A stretch of DNA of 64,000 nt from Mantis religiosa (GCA_030765055.1 CM060958.1:114555972-114619971); one strand, 5' to 3'; counted from the stretch's first letter, positions 43,560 to 56,850 are shown. The notes: a model not told the origin generated them from the sequence alone. Program-made: numbers and translations.

Positions 43560-44115
43560 TCTTTAAAACTGTCACTGGCAGAATACCACTTTCTTCGGTA
43601 AGACTATGAGGAGAAGAAACATTGGCGTGTTTTGACCAGATTTGGAGTCGCTAGTTACTGTAAAAACAGCCTTCAATATCATGCAAAAAGGGGAAATACG
43701 AGTTACGCTCATTTATTAACTTAAATGCTACCTATATGGATATCCCTACCATTGTTGCCAAATCTTAAAGCTGCTAATTCGTAATTTCACCATGTTTTAA
43801 GAATCTCCATTTCCTTCCCAATTTTTAGAATTTCCTCTACGTGGCTCAGCAAAAGCGTAACTTTTTAATATTACTGAGTTTCAGTTACTTGGACTTATTT
43901 GAATTTTTTACACTGCGTTACACTAATTGGCTTTACTGAGCATGGAACTCGCTTTTGACCTCATGATAAAAGTTTACATTGCCATTTAACCCTTGCGTAA
44001 GACATTACATATTGATTTTAACGTAAGTAAATTACTTATTGCAAGTGCTTGCCTAAAGAAAGATATCTTCTGATATCTTAGCTATAAAAATATAATTCAA
44101 CGCGAATAGGGCCTG
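43560..44115. other. No recognised feature
   Basis: AT-rich and non-coding. Confidence 0.45.
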
Positions 44116-44119
44116 GGCT

Positions 44120-44325
44120 TGCCAACTCGACTGCTGGCCTTACGCCCCACTTACGCAAGGCAGAGGTGGGATCATTCATCCGTGGTGGAGATTTCAGCAT
44201 CTCCACATCTCTCCAGCCGGAAAGTTGGAATTTTATGAGCGGGATTCGCCACCATTTGCAGTTCCTCAAATTCCTCATGGTGTTGAATGGGCACATGTTC
44301 TATACTTGGGCCTCGAAACTTGCAT
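44120..44325 (+). repeat. Dispersed repeat, family C
   Basis: Second copy of the repeat at 30733 (cttacgcaaggcagaggtgg, ctccagccggaaagttgg, cctcatggtgttgaatgggc). Confidence 0.65.
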
Positions 44326-44733
44326 TAAGTAATTATCTATACTGTTGTCAATTTTTTTTATAAAATTGTAAATTTTAAGCGTCAATAATTCGGTGTCAAT
44401 CAATTTTATCCTTTCAGCATGTTTTACCCCTATGCATACTATGATTTGTCCATGAGGTTCGTTCTCTTGAACGATTAAAGGGATTGATGTGATTAAAACG
44501 TTTTTTCCCTCTAATTGTTACCTGGTTTAATTTTTTAAATGTTCAAATTATGTGAGGAAAAAAATGTTACATGCAATCGGTTCTTTCCCTTCATTCATAG
44601 AAGACTGTGCTTCCAGTGGCGTATTCTCTATAAATGCATTAGATGCACTGCTTGTGTTGTAGAAGAATGAAATGACTTAGGCTTAACTGTGATTAAACTA
44701 GCACCATTTAAGTGTCAGAAGAATCAATAATAA

Positions 44734-45215
44734 TGTGACTTTCTGGGTTCGTGAAATGAAAAGTCCAATTTCACCACTCAAAAATGTTCTTTATTTCCAC
44801 CGACTTACAGTCTAACACTTGCCAATTACACAGTATTACGTGCTGCACACAATTACAATTCACCAGTTCGTCCGTTACAATTTCACTTGTACTCGCGACT
44901 ACGTAAACTCCGATGCACGTACACAGTCTCGTTCGTTAACACGGCGCTCCTTTCCACGCACGTCACTGACTAACACTGACTAGCTGCAGCCCTTTTTATA
45001 GGCATCTCGCCGTCTTCTCGACGTTTCCAGATGATGAAAGATCCCGTAAAATCGAGAACCAGGTGGACAGAAACAGACGGCACACTGATGTTTTTCCTCC
45101 CAGCCATTGCCTGTCACCACTATAAGACAAACGAGGGGAGGGTGTGGCTAACACGGACCTCCCTTGTCTCCCGCTCTCAGCTGCTTTCACAGGGTGTTCC
45201 AGCGCTCGCGTTACA
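44734..45215 (-). repeat. 3-prime LTR of the Gypsy-type element
   Basis: 482 bp, with a minus-strand TATAAAAAGG near 45000 and AATAAAG near 44790, in promoter-then-polyadenylation order. Confidence 0.92.
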
Positions 45216-46352
45216 CTGCTCCCTCCTCAAAGCTGTTCGCCCCGAACAGCCCCATCGTAGCGTGCGAGGCGGTCCAGGTGTACCACCAGCATCTGCCCGG
45301 AGTCTGAGCCAGAAGTAGCGCTGCCGTAGTTTGTGAATCATACGGTTCGCTCCCAGGTGTCCTCCTGAAGTACCGGCGTGCACTTCCTCCAAGACTTCCG
45401 GGACCTTGCTCCGGGGAAGTACCAACTGTTCTCTCTGCGCCTTCCCATCGGGTGACTCCCATACCCGGAACAGCACGCCCTCTCTGGTCTTCAACGAGTC
45501 CCATTGGGCCCAGTACGACTTGTAGGTGGCGCTCCTCGGTGCGTTGTCCTCCCAGGTTGGTCTCGTCCCTGCGTCCACTTCCCTCAAGAGTGGCCCCAAG
45601 TCTGCGTCCGCCAGCTGCTCCCTCCTCAGGCCTGCGCTATCCCAGCCTTCAGCAGGCACTGCCACAACTACTCGGACTGCTGCGACACGCTCCTTCTCTT
45701 CCACTCTTGTGCGCTCATGGCCGTCCTGGATCTGCGATAGGACACCTCCAATGTAATGGTCGCTAGCGTCGGTGTCCACAATGAAGGCGCCACCCGGTTG
45801 TGGGAAACCCAAAATTGGAGCACTGCACAGGGTCTCCTTCGGGTGCTGGAAAGCGTCTTCGGCGTCCTCCGTCCACACATAAGGCCGGTTTTCCTCCGTC
45901 AGGCGGGTGAGGGGTTTTGCGATGTTGTCGGCCTTTTCCTCTAAATCATTAAGGCTGTCGTCTACTTGACCCATGCGCTTGCCCAGATTCGTGACGTCAT
46001 CCCTCACGCCGGCCAACCGTTCCTCAAACTTGGCGGCGAGGACCTCGTTCGCCTCCTTCATTTCTTCCGTCTTCTCCGTGAGGTTATCGTTAGCCGTCTT
46101 CATTTCTTCCAGCTTTGCGGCCAGGTTGTTATTTGCCGCTTCTATTTCCGTTATTAATTCGGCCTTCATTTCTTCCATCTTCCCGGCGATGTTGTCGTTG
46201 GCCGTCTTCATTTGTTTCAGTTCCGCGGCCAGGTTGTCATTCATAGTCTCCAGCTTCGCGGCCAGGCTGTTACTTGCCGCTTCCGTCTTCTCTGTTAATT
46301 CGGCCATCATTTCCATCATCTTCTCCACAAATTTTTCCAATGCCGCGTCCAT
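45177..46352 (-). pseudogene. Gag-RNase H-integrase fusion frame of a deleted Gypsy element
   Basis: One open frame. It starts best at MDAALEKF (46352), just inside the LTR; an upstream in-frame ATG lies within the LTR. Roughly 150 residues form a Glu/Lys/Asn coiled coil with a repeated NLAAKLEEMK-like unit. It then jumps to the end of RT and start of RNase H (ENRPYVWTEDAEDAF, FIVDTDASDHYIGGVLSQ). A second jump leads to the integrase H2C2 region (LEEVHAGTSGGHLG, LRQRYFWLRLRAD), which is cut before its Cys pair, and the frame ends inside the 3-prime LTR. Protease, the RT catalytic core and the integrase core are absent. Not autonomous. Confidence 0.85.
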
Positions 46353-46397
46353 GGTTGTAATCTTCGGTGATGTTATCTTCCCGCTTCCTGACACCAG

Positions 46398-46879
46398 TGT
46401 GACTTTGTGGGTTCGTGAAATGAAAAGTCCAATTTCACCACTCAAAAATGTTCTTTATTTCCACCGACTTACAGTCTAACACTTGCCAATTACACAGTAT
46501 TACGTGCTGCACACAATTACAATTCACCAGTTCGTCCGTTACAATTTCACTTGTACTCGCGACTACGTAAACTCCGATGCACGTACACAGTCTCGTTCGT
46601 TAACACGGCGCTCCTTTCCACGCACGTCACTGACTAACACTGACTAGCTGCAGCCCTTTTTATAGGCATCTCGCCGTCTTCTCGACGTTTCCAGATGATG
46701 AAAGATCCCGAAAAATCGGGAACCAGGTGGACAGAAACAGACGGCACACTGATGTTTTTCCTCCCAGCCATTGCCTGTCACCACTATAAGACAAACGAGG
46801 GGAGGGTGTGGCTAACACGGACCTCCCTTGTCTCCCGCTCTCAGCTGCTTTCACAGGGTGTTCCAGCGCTCGCGTTACA
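46398..46879 (-). repeat. 5-prime LTR of the Gypsy-type element
   Basis: 482 bp, nearly identical to 44734-45215. Confidence 0.92.
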
Positions 46880-46887
46880 ACAACAAC

Positions 46888-47548
<661 letters not shown>

Positions 47549-47549
47549 A

Positions 47550-48260
47550 TGAACTAAGACTAGATTATGTTCCAAAGAAACGTTGGGCTGAGTACCAGAT
47601 TCTGGTGATTGTTTATTAGTTCTTCTAACAAACACAAAGCCTGCTATCATGACGTCATGTCATTGTATTCACGATGCCAACAGTGTCTTTTTAAGAGAAT
47701 TTCACTCACTTTTTTCAATTTTTAGGTTTTTTTTCGGATTTCTCTAGGTCTGTTACAAGATACTTTTTAGACAATTTATAGGTCTTCAACTTCCTAGCCC
47801 TGGTAATAACCTTTTCTATAATCCCCCTCACAGTCAGTGCTTACCGATTCAGAATCATTTCCTTGTGTGGCATCTCTTGAATATCCTTCGTGGGACATGA
47901 CTCGTGATGCTGTAACATTGTGATGTGGAGGTTAAGATTTATCCATTCTCGTCTCCTTTTTCCTCCACATCCTCTTATTTCTCCAGTTTATCTTGTTGCG
48001 ACATGTTGTAGAACTCGTGATAAATTAGAAGGATGTAGCCTGTATCTCCTAAAAACGTTTCCAGTTTTCATATTTTATTTCAATGTCATCGTCTTACAAA
48101 GGCTATAAACCCAATATCACATTTAGTGAATACTTGAACTACATTATTACAGAATTTTCTTTACTGATACGAATCGGGCCGCATTGTGGGAGGAAACTGG
48201 ATTCTTGGTTTGATCGACGTAGTCACTTAGCAGGTAAGGATTACATTTACATTTACTGCA
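47550..48260. other. No recognised feature
   Basis: Non-coding, no family match. Confidence 0.45.
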
Positions 48261-48265
48261 AGGTC

Positions 48266-48545
48266 TACCCAAAATCCCGTAGACTTCACCTCTAAAGGCG
48301 AGAAGCACCGGAGCAACTCCGTGGGTGCTTTCTTGGGCCCATACCTGGTGTCTAAAAGGTTCCACATTACAGGGCGGAAGTAGATACGCCACTTACGCGC
48401 GTCTTCCCTTCCGGAAAGACAACCGAAAACATCGGTGGGGCCGTTGGTGATCTAGCACTCAGTGTTACTAGCTCCGCAGACTAGTACCCGGGAACTTTTA
48501 GGCTTCCTTCAACCCTCTCTGGGCGGCCAAGCCAGCCATACTGTC
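48266..48545 (+). repeat. Repeat family E, third copy, left piece
   Basis: Matches the first half of the 33655 repeat (gggtgctttc, gatacgccacttacgcgcgtc, ggtgatctagca, gggcggccaagcc). Interrupted here by about 440 bp. Confidence 0.8.
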
Positions 48546-48984
48546 CGTGCAGGCAAAAGTGAACAGTGTAAACATGATGCACAGTGGCATTAGGCAATCG
48601 ACTGGTCATTTTTGTTGTTGTTGTAATTTTACGTCCTCCAACGTTAAGTTATATCGGATGATGAATGGAATGGGTGAAATGATGTTCAAATGGGCGCAGG
48701 GTCCATAGAGCATAGTTACCCGACATTCGTCTTTCAGGATAAGGGAAATCCCCGGAAAACACCTTATCCAGGTAACTCACCCTGAGTGAGATTCGAACTC
48801 GGGACCTCTTGAACGTGAGACAGACCCGCTACCACCACGCTACCGAGGCGTGCATCGACTGGTCAGTCGGTTAGTATCTGGAGCTATGTGTTTAACATAA
48901 ATAACGTCATTCGTGCGAGCCACAGTCTCTTTCCCCCAATCCTTGAGCTGCGCAACTGACTGCTCATGTTTATTTGCATAGACA
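48546..48984. other. Insertion splitting repeat E, itself containing a SINE
   Basis: About 195 bp of unidentified sequence plus the SINE at 48609-48853. It separates the two halves of repeat E between gccaagccagcc and gtacccaata. Confidence 0.7.
48609..48853 (-). mobile_element. SINE family A with 12-bp target duplication
   Basis: Reverse-oriented full-length copy with an (AAC)n-type tail (seen as tttttgttgttgttg). It is flanked by ATCGACTGGTCA at 48597-48608 and 48854-48865, typical of LINE-driven retroposition. Confidence 0.93.
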
Positions 48985-49155
48985 GTACCCAATACCCATG
49001 AGTATCGGGAACCACTACCCCGTCGAGTCCAACCCAATCCGAACAATTCCCACTCGGAAGGGGCTCAAAAATCTTCGGCCTGACGTACTTTAGTAACGTC
49101 AGAAGTACCACGAATGCCAGGGGTTTGCAGCGTTCGCACCACAGCAGTTGAAGGG
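48985..49155 (+). repeat. Repeat family E, third copy, right piece
   Basis: Continues repeat E (gtacccaatacccatgagta, tccaacccaatccgaacaa, agtaacgtcagaagtacca, gcaccacagcag). Confidence 0.8.
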
Positions 49156-49159
49156 TTCG

Positions 49160-50665
49160 GAACCCCTCCCTTACGGATGACAGAATGCTCCAGTAATCGA
49201 AGGGATGGTGCCACCCTATTTGCTTTAATTGAGGAGCAAGTGAAGTCCGTCAGCGTAATCCACGCTGACTGTGGAGTGGATGCAACGGCATAGTGGCTGG
49301 GGGTTTTACAGCCCATCTATCTGTAAATCATAGCCTGCATTTGGGGGACCCAAGAACAAATATGTCCACACGTGGTCCACACTGAGTCGTGTTGGCGAAC
49401 TCTTCGGTATCGCCTCCCAGGGGATTGTATGCAACAAAATCAAATGAATGCACATGTAGCAATCTATGACGCGAAGACTGCAAAAGTAGGACAGTTGATC
49501 GAGGACATCTGGGAGATTTATCTTGTGATTTAATTAAAACATCAGTTTAGATAATTGTTTAATTATAGGCACACACGTTCGATCATTGAAAACTTTCGCC
49601 AGGTCATTTTTTGACTCTTGTACTGACTTTCTTAATTTTGGCAATAAAAAGCACTGTGTTTCTGGGAGCAATGTTGGCAGCAATTGGCGTATGCGCATAA
49701 CTACATTTGGACTTAATTTTATTCGTTTCGTTTCAACTGAATTAATGTTTTTTAAGGTTTAGAGAGTATTTAACATTTTTATTGTTTGTTTTTGCATGAT
49801 ATTTGTACTTTTTATAGGATGTAATATCGCAAGTGAGTTTGGAATTTAGAAAAAGCTTTTGCCGGACATAAGAGCAAGGATAGCCGATGATGAACGTTTA
49901 AAATGTATTAAGTTTATTAAAAACATCATGGTAATAATATTCCTTATTATTAACTGAAAGGTTTTCATTTCTAAGCATTTGGCATTACAGAGTGAATATA
50001 TCTTGCTTATATTGAGTTCCTAACTTAATGTGGGAAATTATTCGCTCTGTTCTAATGACTCATATTTAGACTTTGGGAAGTTGTCAGTATGATTTCTTAC
50101 CTTTTCTCTTTTCTCTACTCATATCTTTACGATCTCTGGAATCAGGTTGTGGTATGCCTGAATCTTGTTAGTTTTCCTTGGTTGTTAAAGACTTCTATAA
50201 ACGAATCTGCTAACTCTAGGAATAAAGTTCCTTTCATGTTCGTTTCCATGCAGGTATATAATTTTACAATGTTTCACTTTGATTCGCAGCACTAGATTCA
50301 AAATACTTAAGCCGTGTGAGTGACACATGTGAACTTATGAAGTTTGAAGGCTCCAAAAATCCTTAAAAATGATACATCACGTTCCGTAATGTTTTCAGAA
50401 CAGTAGTGTACTGCTCTTGCTCTAATCACTTTGCCCTTATTAGTAGTATACATCTCCCCTTGACCTCTTTACCTCACCGGCTGCTTTCCGTTTCCTGATT
50501 GCTTCTTCCGGTTGAGGCAATAAAAGGTTGCACTTGTTCTTCAGAGTTCTTCAGGAACATTCCCAACTAGTTCATATATGCAACAAGTGAATGCAGTTAT
50601 AATGCACTTGAAGTCACATTTTTGCTTTTTCTATTGCTTATCTACAGTATGCTGTAATATTTTTG
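49160..50665. other. No recognised feature
   Basis: Unique-looking, mostly AT-rich sequence. A 68-codon frame at 50089-50295 has no recognisable domain. Confidence 0.45.
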
Positions 50666-50670
50666 TGTGT

Positions 50671-50859
50671 AATTTACGTCCTCCAACGTCAAGTCATATC
50701 GGACGATGAATGGAATGGGTGAAATGATGCTCAAATGAGCCCAGGGTCCAGAGAGCGTAGAGTTACCCGACATTCGTTTTCAAGGATAAGGGAAACCCCG
50801 GAAAAACCGTATCCAGGTAACTCACCCTGACCGAGATTCGACCTCGGGACCTCTTGAAA
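50671..50859 (-). mobile_element. SINE family A, 5-prime truncated
   Basis: Minus-oriented body from the B-box area (gaggtcgaatctcggtcagg) to gacgtaaatt. The A-box end is absent. Confidence 0.85.
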
Positions 50860-50901
50860 CGTTGTAATTGGTTTAGGTTCTAGTGAACCCAGTATTTGGG
50901 C

Positions 50902-51901
50902 NNNNNNNNNNNNNNNNNNNNNNNNNNNNNNNNNNNNNNNNNNNNNNNNNNNNNNNNNNNNNNNNNNNNNNNNNNNNNNNNNNNNNNNNNNNNNNNNNNN
51001 NNNNNNNNNNNNNNNNNNNNNNNNNNNNNNNNNNNNNNNNNNNNNNNNNNNNNNNNNNNNNNNNNNNNNNNNNNNNNNNNNNNNNNNNNNNNNNNNNNNN
51101 NNNNNNNNNNNNNNNNNNNNNNNNNNNNNNNNNNNNNNNNNNNNNNNNNNNNNNNNNNNNNNNNNNNNNNNNNNNNNNNNNNNNNNNNNNNNNNNNNNNN
51201 NNNNNNNNNNNNNNNNNNNNNNNNNNNNNNNNNNNNNNNNNNNNNNNNNNNNNNNNNNNNNNNNNNNNNNNNNNNNNNNNNNNNNNNNNNNNNNNNNNNN
51301 NNNNNNNNNNNNNNNNNNNNNNNNNNNNNNNNNNNNNNNNNNNNNNNNNNNNNNNNNNNNNNNNNNNNNNNNNNNNNNNNNNNNNNNNNNNNNNNNNNNN
51401 NNNNNNNNNNNNNNNNNNNNNNNNNNNNNNNNNNNNNNNNNNNNNNNNNNNNNNNNNNNNNNNNNNNNNNNNNNNNNNNNNNNNNNNNNNNNNNNNNNNN
51501 NNNNNNNNNNNNNNNNNNNNNNNNNNNNNNNNNNNNNNNNNNNNNNNNNNNNNNNNNNNNNNNNNNNNNNNNNNNNNNNNNNNNNNNNNNNNNNNNNNNN
51601 NNNNNNNNNNNNNNNNNNNNNNNNNNNNNNNNNNNNNNNNNNNNNNNNNNNNNNNNNNNNNNNNNNNNNNNNNNNNNNNNNNNNNNNNNNNNNNNNNNNN
51701 NNNNNNNNNNNNNNNNNNNNNNNNNNNNNNNNNNNNNNNNNNNNNNNNNNNNNNNNNNNNNNNNNNNNNNNNNNNNNNNNNNNNNNNNNNNNNNNNNNNN
51801 NNNNNNNNNNNNNNNNNNNNNNNNNNNNNNNNNNNNNNNNNNNNNNNNNNNNNNNNNNNNNNNNNNNNNNNNNNNNNNNNNNNNNNNNNNNNNNNNNNNN
51901 N
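50902..51901. other. Assembly gap, exactly 1,000 N
   Basis: Round size suggests a placeholder of unknown true length. Frames spanning it are meaningless. Confidence 1.
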
Positions 51902-52920
51902 TTAAGATTCTGCGAACTTGCAGATCGACACTACAGATAACACATCTTTACACTTCAATGATCTGACGAAGAGTGAAGCCAAAACTATTTCTTTCTCACG
52001 CTATTTGTGCATCTTAAATGCACACTCAAAATAATTCTGCACAACTTTGAGAGATAAAATGTACATTTTTCCCCTACGACGTTCTTAAGCAGGAGAACAA
52101 AATCTTCTAAAACTTTTAACAACTTCTTCTCATTTGGTTGTCATGGTTACACATAACTTACCTTACATTTTATCCACTTCATTAAACATTACAATTCCTC
52201 CAACTATTCTCAAACAACATAAAATAACTAAAATAACTGCTTCAACACCCGAAGTGTGAAATGCTTTCCTTCTCTTTTCCTTCTCCTTTTCCTTCATCAC
52301 AATTTAGACATCAAAATTCGGTTGAATACCAAACTGAAGAAATTTTCTAATGAAGATCTTTTAACTGCCCCAGGTTGCGGCGACATTTGAAGAAGAATTT
52401 CTTATTCTTCTGCTCCGCGAGCCCCAAGTTGGGAAGCCATTTGAAGAAGGTTATTTCAAATGTACTCCTCAGATCTGAATAGTATGATCCAATTTTGACG
52501 ATTTATTTTTTATGTAAATTCTGCTATACGTTGCTGCGACAGCCAACGCACGAAGATCTATCTCAGGATATGGTATCGGACAGATATCTTTCGGAAATAG
52601 TTTACCAAAAATGAAATAAAGTTTTCGTTCCTTTTAGATATATTAATTTTTAATGATATTTAAAATGAACGAAACAAGTAATACAATTGAAGGAATATTA
52701 TTTCACTTATCACTTTTATCTCTTTACACACTAAAAGTTGAAATTATTCTCTCTTTCGTCCTTCTAAAAATGCAACCTTTTACTCACGTTTTATTTTGCA
52801 GTGAAAAATTATTGATTTCTTTCTTTACCATGATGACTAATCATTATTTATTTGCTACGTAACACTCTCCAGAAAGAAATCACAGTCAAAACAGTAGACT
52901 GCGCCAGGTGAACCAACTGC
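51902..52920. other. No recognised feature
   Basis: AT-rich. A duplicated short motif (tttgaagaag, near 52388 and 52441) is the only structure seen. Confidence 0.4.
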
Positions 52921-52924
52921 AAAT

Positions 52925-53400
52925 AATGTAAAGTCAATTTTGTCAACTAACAAGGTTATGGCGAGTGTTTTCTGGAATTCACAGGGAATTATTTTAATGA
53001 TTACCTATTGAAAAAAGGGTAAAAGTATCACTTGTGACTACTACGCAAGCTTACTGCAACGTTTGAGTGATGAAGTGAAAAATAAAAGATCACCATGCTC
53101 CGGACCATCGTTCAGTCTTTGTAATGGGAAAAATATGCGATTAAAGTTCGAATTGCTTGAACATGCCGTATTCGCCAGATCTAGCACCCAGTGACTACCA
53201 CCTGTTCCCAAACCTCAAAAAGTTTCTTGGAGGACGAAGATTTCTCAGCAACGTAAAGGTTATTGGTGTGGTAAACATATCTTTTGAGGACCATGATAAT
53301 TGCATCACAATATGGTTTAATTAAATTAGAACACGATATGACAAATGTATTAGCCTTTCTTTACATTATGTTGAGAAATAAAGAAAAAATATTTTAATAA
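52925..53400 (+). pseudogene. mariner transposase C-terminal pseudogene
   Basis: Encodes SILSTNKVMASVFWNSQGII, then a decayed middle and MPYSPDLAPSDYHLFPNLKK (third catalytic Asp block) followed by FLGGRRF and a degraded end ending in HYVEK. AATAAA lies near 53377. The second catalytic block is not preserved. Confidence 0.85.
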
Positions 53401-53404
53401 CAAA

Positions 53405-54200
53405 ATGTTAATTAAACTGTACACTTCTCTGGCAGGTTCAAGTTCTTCAAGATCTTTGTGGTTACTGCTGAAATCACTGAATGCAAATCAGTCTAATTTT
53501 AATCTTACTTCATCGCTTCCTTTAGATATGCATTTTGTAGCCTCTGATAACGACAAAAGATGTGAAATGAACTTGGTGGGTTTTCTACAAGAGTTAAGAA
53601 TTCATTACTTCTTGTAACGAGAGCCTGGCCTTTCTCCAAAATATAATGGAACATGGAAGAGGAAATGATGAACGGATAAAAATGAGGGCACACTTCGCGT
53701 ACACATACACACAGCTCTAGGGATATCTGATATCGATTCGTGGTGCGGGGAAGTGCTCTGGGGCTCCTCCCTTGCATCGCTGTAGGAGCTTAAGACATGG
53801 GCAGGCTTTTTTTTTTTATTTTATGTGTACTAAAGGGAAATGCCAGCTGGTTTCTGTGATCCCCATGCTTCCTGCTAGATATTGCACAGAACGCTGGAGG
53901 GGAAATTGCGAGAGTCATGCAAAAGGGATCTGCTGATTTCGTCTCCATCATTTCTGCTGCTCATCACTCACAACGTCAACGTAATAGAACTTCTCATAGG
54001 ATAACGAGGAGCAAGATGGGGTACTTAACGTTGAATTACACGGATTTCATAATAAAATCGTTTATATACAATTATTATTCCTTACAAAGTTTATTAATTA
54101 AAAACTGACGTAATGTTTTATATTTACATGCCTTTCTCTACTCATTTTCTCCAAACGATTCTTACAAAATCATATTCTTCTAAAGTGCCTCTCGATAATC
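53405..54200. other. No recognised feature
   Basis: Short overlapping frames on both strands and a T run near 53808. Nothing assignable. Confidence 0.4.
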
Positions 54201-54208
54201 GACATAAA

Positions 54209-54437
54209 GCCCGCCTCTGTTGCGTAGGTGGTAGCATGCCTGCGTTATGTTCAAGAGGTCACGAGAGTGGATCTCGGTCAGGATGAGTTATCTGAATACG
54301 GTTTTTCCTGTGGTTTTTTCCCTTATCCTTAAAGATGAATGGTAGCTCTAAGGTTTATAGAAGCTGGGCTCATTTTCATTACAATTGCATTCATCGTCCG
54401 ATATGTCTTAATGTTGGAGCAGGTAAATTAAAAATAT
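54209..54437 (+). mobile_element. SINE family A
   Basis: Head gcccgcctctgttgcgtagg, degraded B box, body to tcatcgtccgatatgtctta and ggtaaattaaaaat tail. Confidence 0.87.
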
Positions 54438-55073
54438 CGACATATAGCTTCATTAAACATATCGTTTTGAGTATAAGAAGCATATAGATGTGTTAGCTTT
54501 TAAATTTCATGTCTTTTGCGTGACACATAAAAACGAATAGCAACTTACTATTTCAAAAAATAGAAGCGTTTGAAAATTAAAAAAAAAAATGTGTGTGCTT
54601 AAGACTACACGACAGAAGTGAAAACGTAAAGGAATATTCATATTCGTAGATGTTCCGGCAATCTGAGAGTTATGAATCGTAGTTTGTTGATTTTTTAATA
54701 CGAGCGGTGGATTTCCATACATAGATCCGGGAGTTTGTGAATCATGAACCACAACATGAACAGATTGTAGTGCATTGAGACATTTCTTCTCACCATATCT
54801 TCTCGAAAGTTCCTTTGCCATTGCTTCTTTCCGTTCGGCGATTTTTCTTAAACTGCCGTGCTTTCCATTTCCTCATTAGGGTCATCCTGCGTCGAAGAAT
54901 TCACTTGCTGAGATTCCATTCGCTTCCTTTTATATTTTTTCGTGCGCGCATTGGTCATTTCCCGTTTCCGTTGCAATTTGCCATTGATTTGATTTTCTTC
55001 ATCCATTTTCTACAGCATGAAATATTTATAAATTCGTATATAATAAGATGTTAATTAGTATAGGGCCGTTCTT

Positions 55074-55768
55074 ACAAACGTCTGTCATCCCGCTGTCAAC
55101 TTGGCCGAGGATTATTTTCGACCGTTAGTGTTAGGTCTGCGACATCGACATCGATATTTACGAAACATCGATGTTTGTTTACTGGAAAACGTCGAATGTT
55201 TTTCGCATCGATGTATTTAGGTCGATATGTTTATAACATTGATGTTTTTGTCCGATGTTTTGTCTTTAAATTTTTATTTTCCAAGCCAAATAATATATAT
55301 TTAAATATTTTTTCTATAAAAAATCAAATTTATATATCAAATCTTTTGACCCTTGATCGGTCTTCCAGTTTGTGGAAAAACATAAGTTGTAAATGAAAAT
55401 AAAGACAAAACGTCATTTTAATACGCGATAATTTTATTATTTACGTGTTATTACATTTAATTTATTGATGTTTTACGTTTTACTACTCACAATAAAGAGA
55501 AATTGTCAATAAAAATAACTAGTTCTTAAATGAAACATCTCTTTCACGAATTCCTAACACTTTTGTTTCCAATTAGCACACTCGTTTTATTTGTCCTTGT
55601 TATGGTTTTAATTATTCAAATACCGAACTTCGGTGATATTATCTGTTCCTTTGAACTATTATTATTGTTGTTTAAAGTGGAATTTGACTGTTGCTGACTT
55701 GTAAATGACAGAAGGTTATCTAACCGGATCGGTTACCGGCACTTGACAGACGTTTGTAAGAACGGCCC
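55074..55768. mobile_element. Non-coding TIR element (MITE-like), about 695 bp
   Basis: Terminal inverted repeats read inward GGGCCGTTCTTACAAACGTC on both sides (about 24 matching bases, then divergence). TA lies outside each end (55072-55073 and 55769-55770). It has no transposase frame. The interior carries a cluster of ATCGATG-type motifs at 55138-55260. Confidence 0.85.
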
Positions 55769-56004
55769 TAAGACAATTCTTTTTTTTAAATGAAACTCCT
55801 GTAGGGTTTCTGAATTTTTCACAGTATTTGAAATATGTTAAAGCATACTTGGATGCGTTTTTCTGATACGCTGTAGAATGCGACAGAAAATCTACAGTGT
55901 ATAGCAGTATGGACAACATAAGACTGACATAACGAATGAGTGTATGGGGGTTAGTTCCGTTTGAGCCGACTTCACCCGAATGAGCGTCACATATTTCAGC
56001 GTGA

Positions 56005-56850
56005 CGGCTCAGCTTAATTTACTGCCCACAAAAAGTGCTAAACGCGCCTAAAGAAGTTTTCACTTCAAAAATCCACGATGTGGTTATGCAAGACCGCCGA
56101 ATCAAAATTCGTGAGATTGGTGAGGCTGTAGACATCTCAACTGAACCGACCAAAACCGCATCCCGTAGAACACTTCTACCGAGTGTCTGGCGATGTTTAA
56201 TCGCAATCCGCAAGACTTTTCGCGCCGATTTGTGATCGTATATGAGAAACTTGCACCCATCATTACACACCAGAGTCAAATCAATAGTCAAAACAATGGG
56301 CGAAAGCTGGCCAAAGTGCACCAAAGAAGCCAAGGATCATTTTGTCAGCTGGTAAGGTGATGGCCACTGTTTTGGGGGGGGGGGGGGGATTCTCAAGGAA
56401 TAATCCTCATAGACTACTTGGAAAGAGGCAGAAACGTAATTGGAGTATATTGTGCTTCATTGTTGGATTATTTGCAACATGAGTTGACTGTAAAGAGACT
56501 GAGACTGAAACGCAAAAGAAGTGCTCTTTCACCAGGATAATGCACCATCGCACGCATCAGCAATTGCAATGGCGAAACTGCATTAGTTTGGCTTTGAATT
56601 GGTTCTTCATTCACCTTATTCACCAAACTTAGCCCCAAGTGACTTTTTCCTGTTCCCAAACTTGAAAATTTGGCTTGGTGGTAAGAAATTTGCATCAGTA
56701 ATGAAGAAGTGATAGTCACCATCAACGAGTATTTTGCAGAAATCTATTTTTCCGACGGGGTGAAAAAGCTGGAACATCGCTGGACCAAATGTATAGCCTT
56801 CAATGAAGACTATGTCGAGAAATAATATGAGATTTTCACGAAAAAATATA
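56005..56850 (+). pseudogene. mariner transposase pseudogene
   Basis: Encodes KIHDVVMQDRRIKIREIGEA, AVDIST, SVWRCLIAIRKTF, then VMATVFW interrupted by a 15-base G run (56374-56388), GIILIDYLERG and YCASLLDYLQ. A decayed second and third catalytic region follows, ending WTKCIAFNEDYVEK. Part of the segment between helix-turn-helix and first Asp is missing. Same subfamily as 6650-7310. Confidence 0.88.

Larger units (their letters stand above)
44734..46879 (-). mobile_element. Internally deleted Gypsy-type LTR retrotransposon, 2,146 bp
   Basis: Two direct 482-bp repeats (44734-45215 and 46398-46879) bracket 1,182 bp. On the minus strand each LTR starts TGTAACGCGAGCG and ends AAGTCACA. A primer-binding-site-like TGGTGTCAGGAAG lies one base inside the 5-prime LTR and a polypurine tract (gaggagggagcag) ends at the 3-prime LTR. 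The LTRs differ at only a few positions, for example near 44742, 45048 and 45055, which implies recent insertion. No clear target duplication; the right side abuts an AAT array. Confidence 0.92.

Noticed and set aside
50883..51966. Long frames across the N gap
   Set aside because: They consist of unknown bases only.
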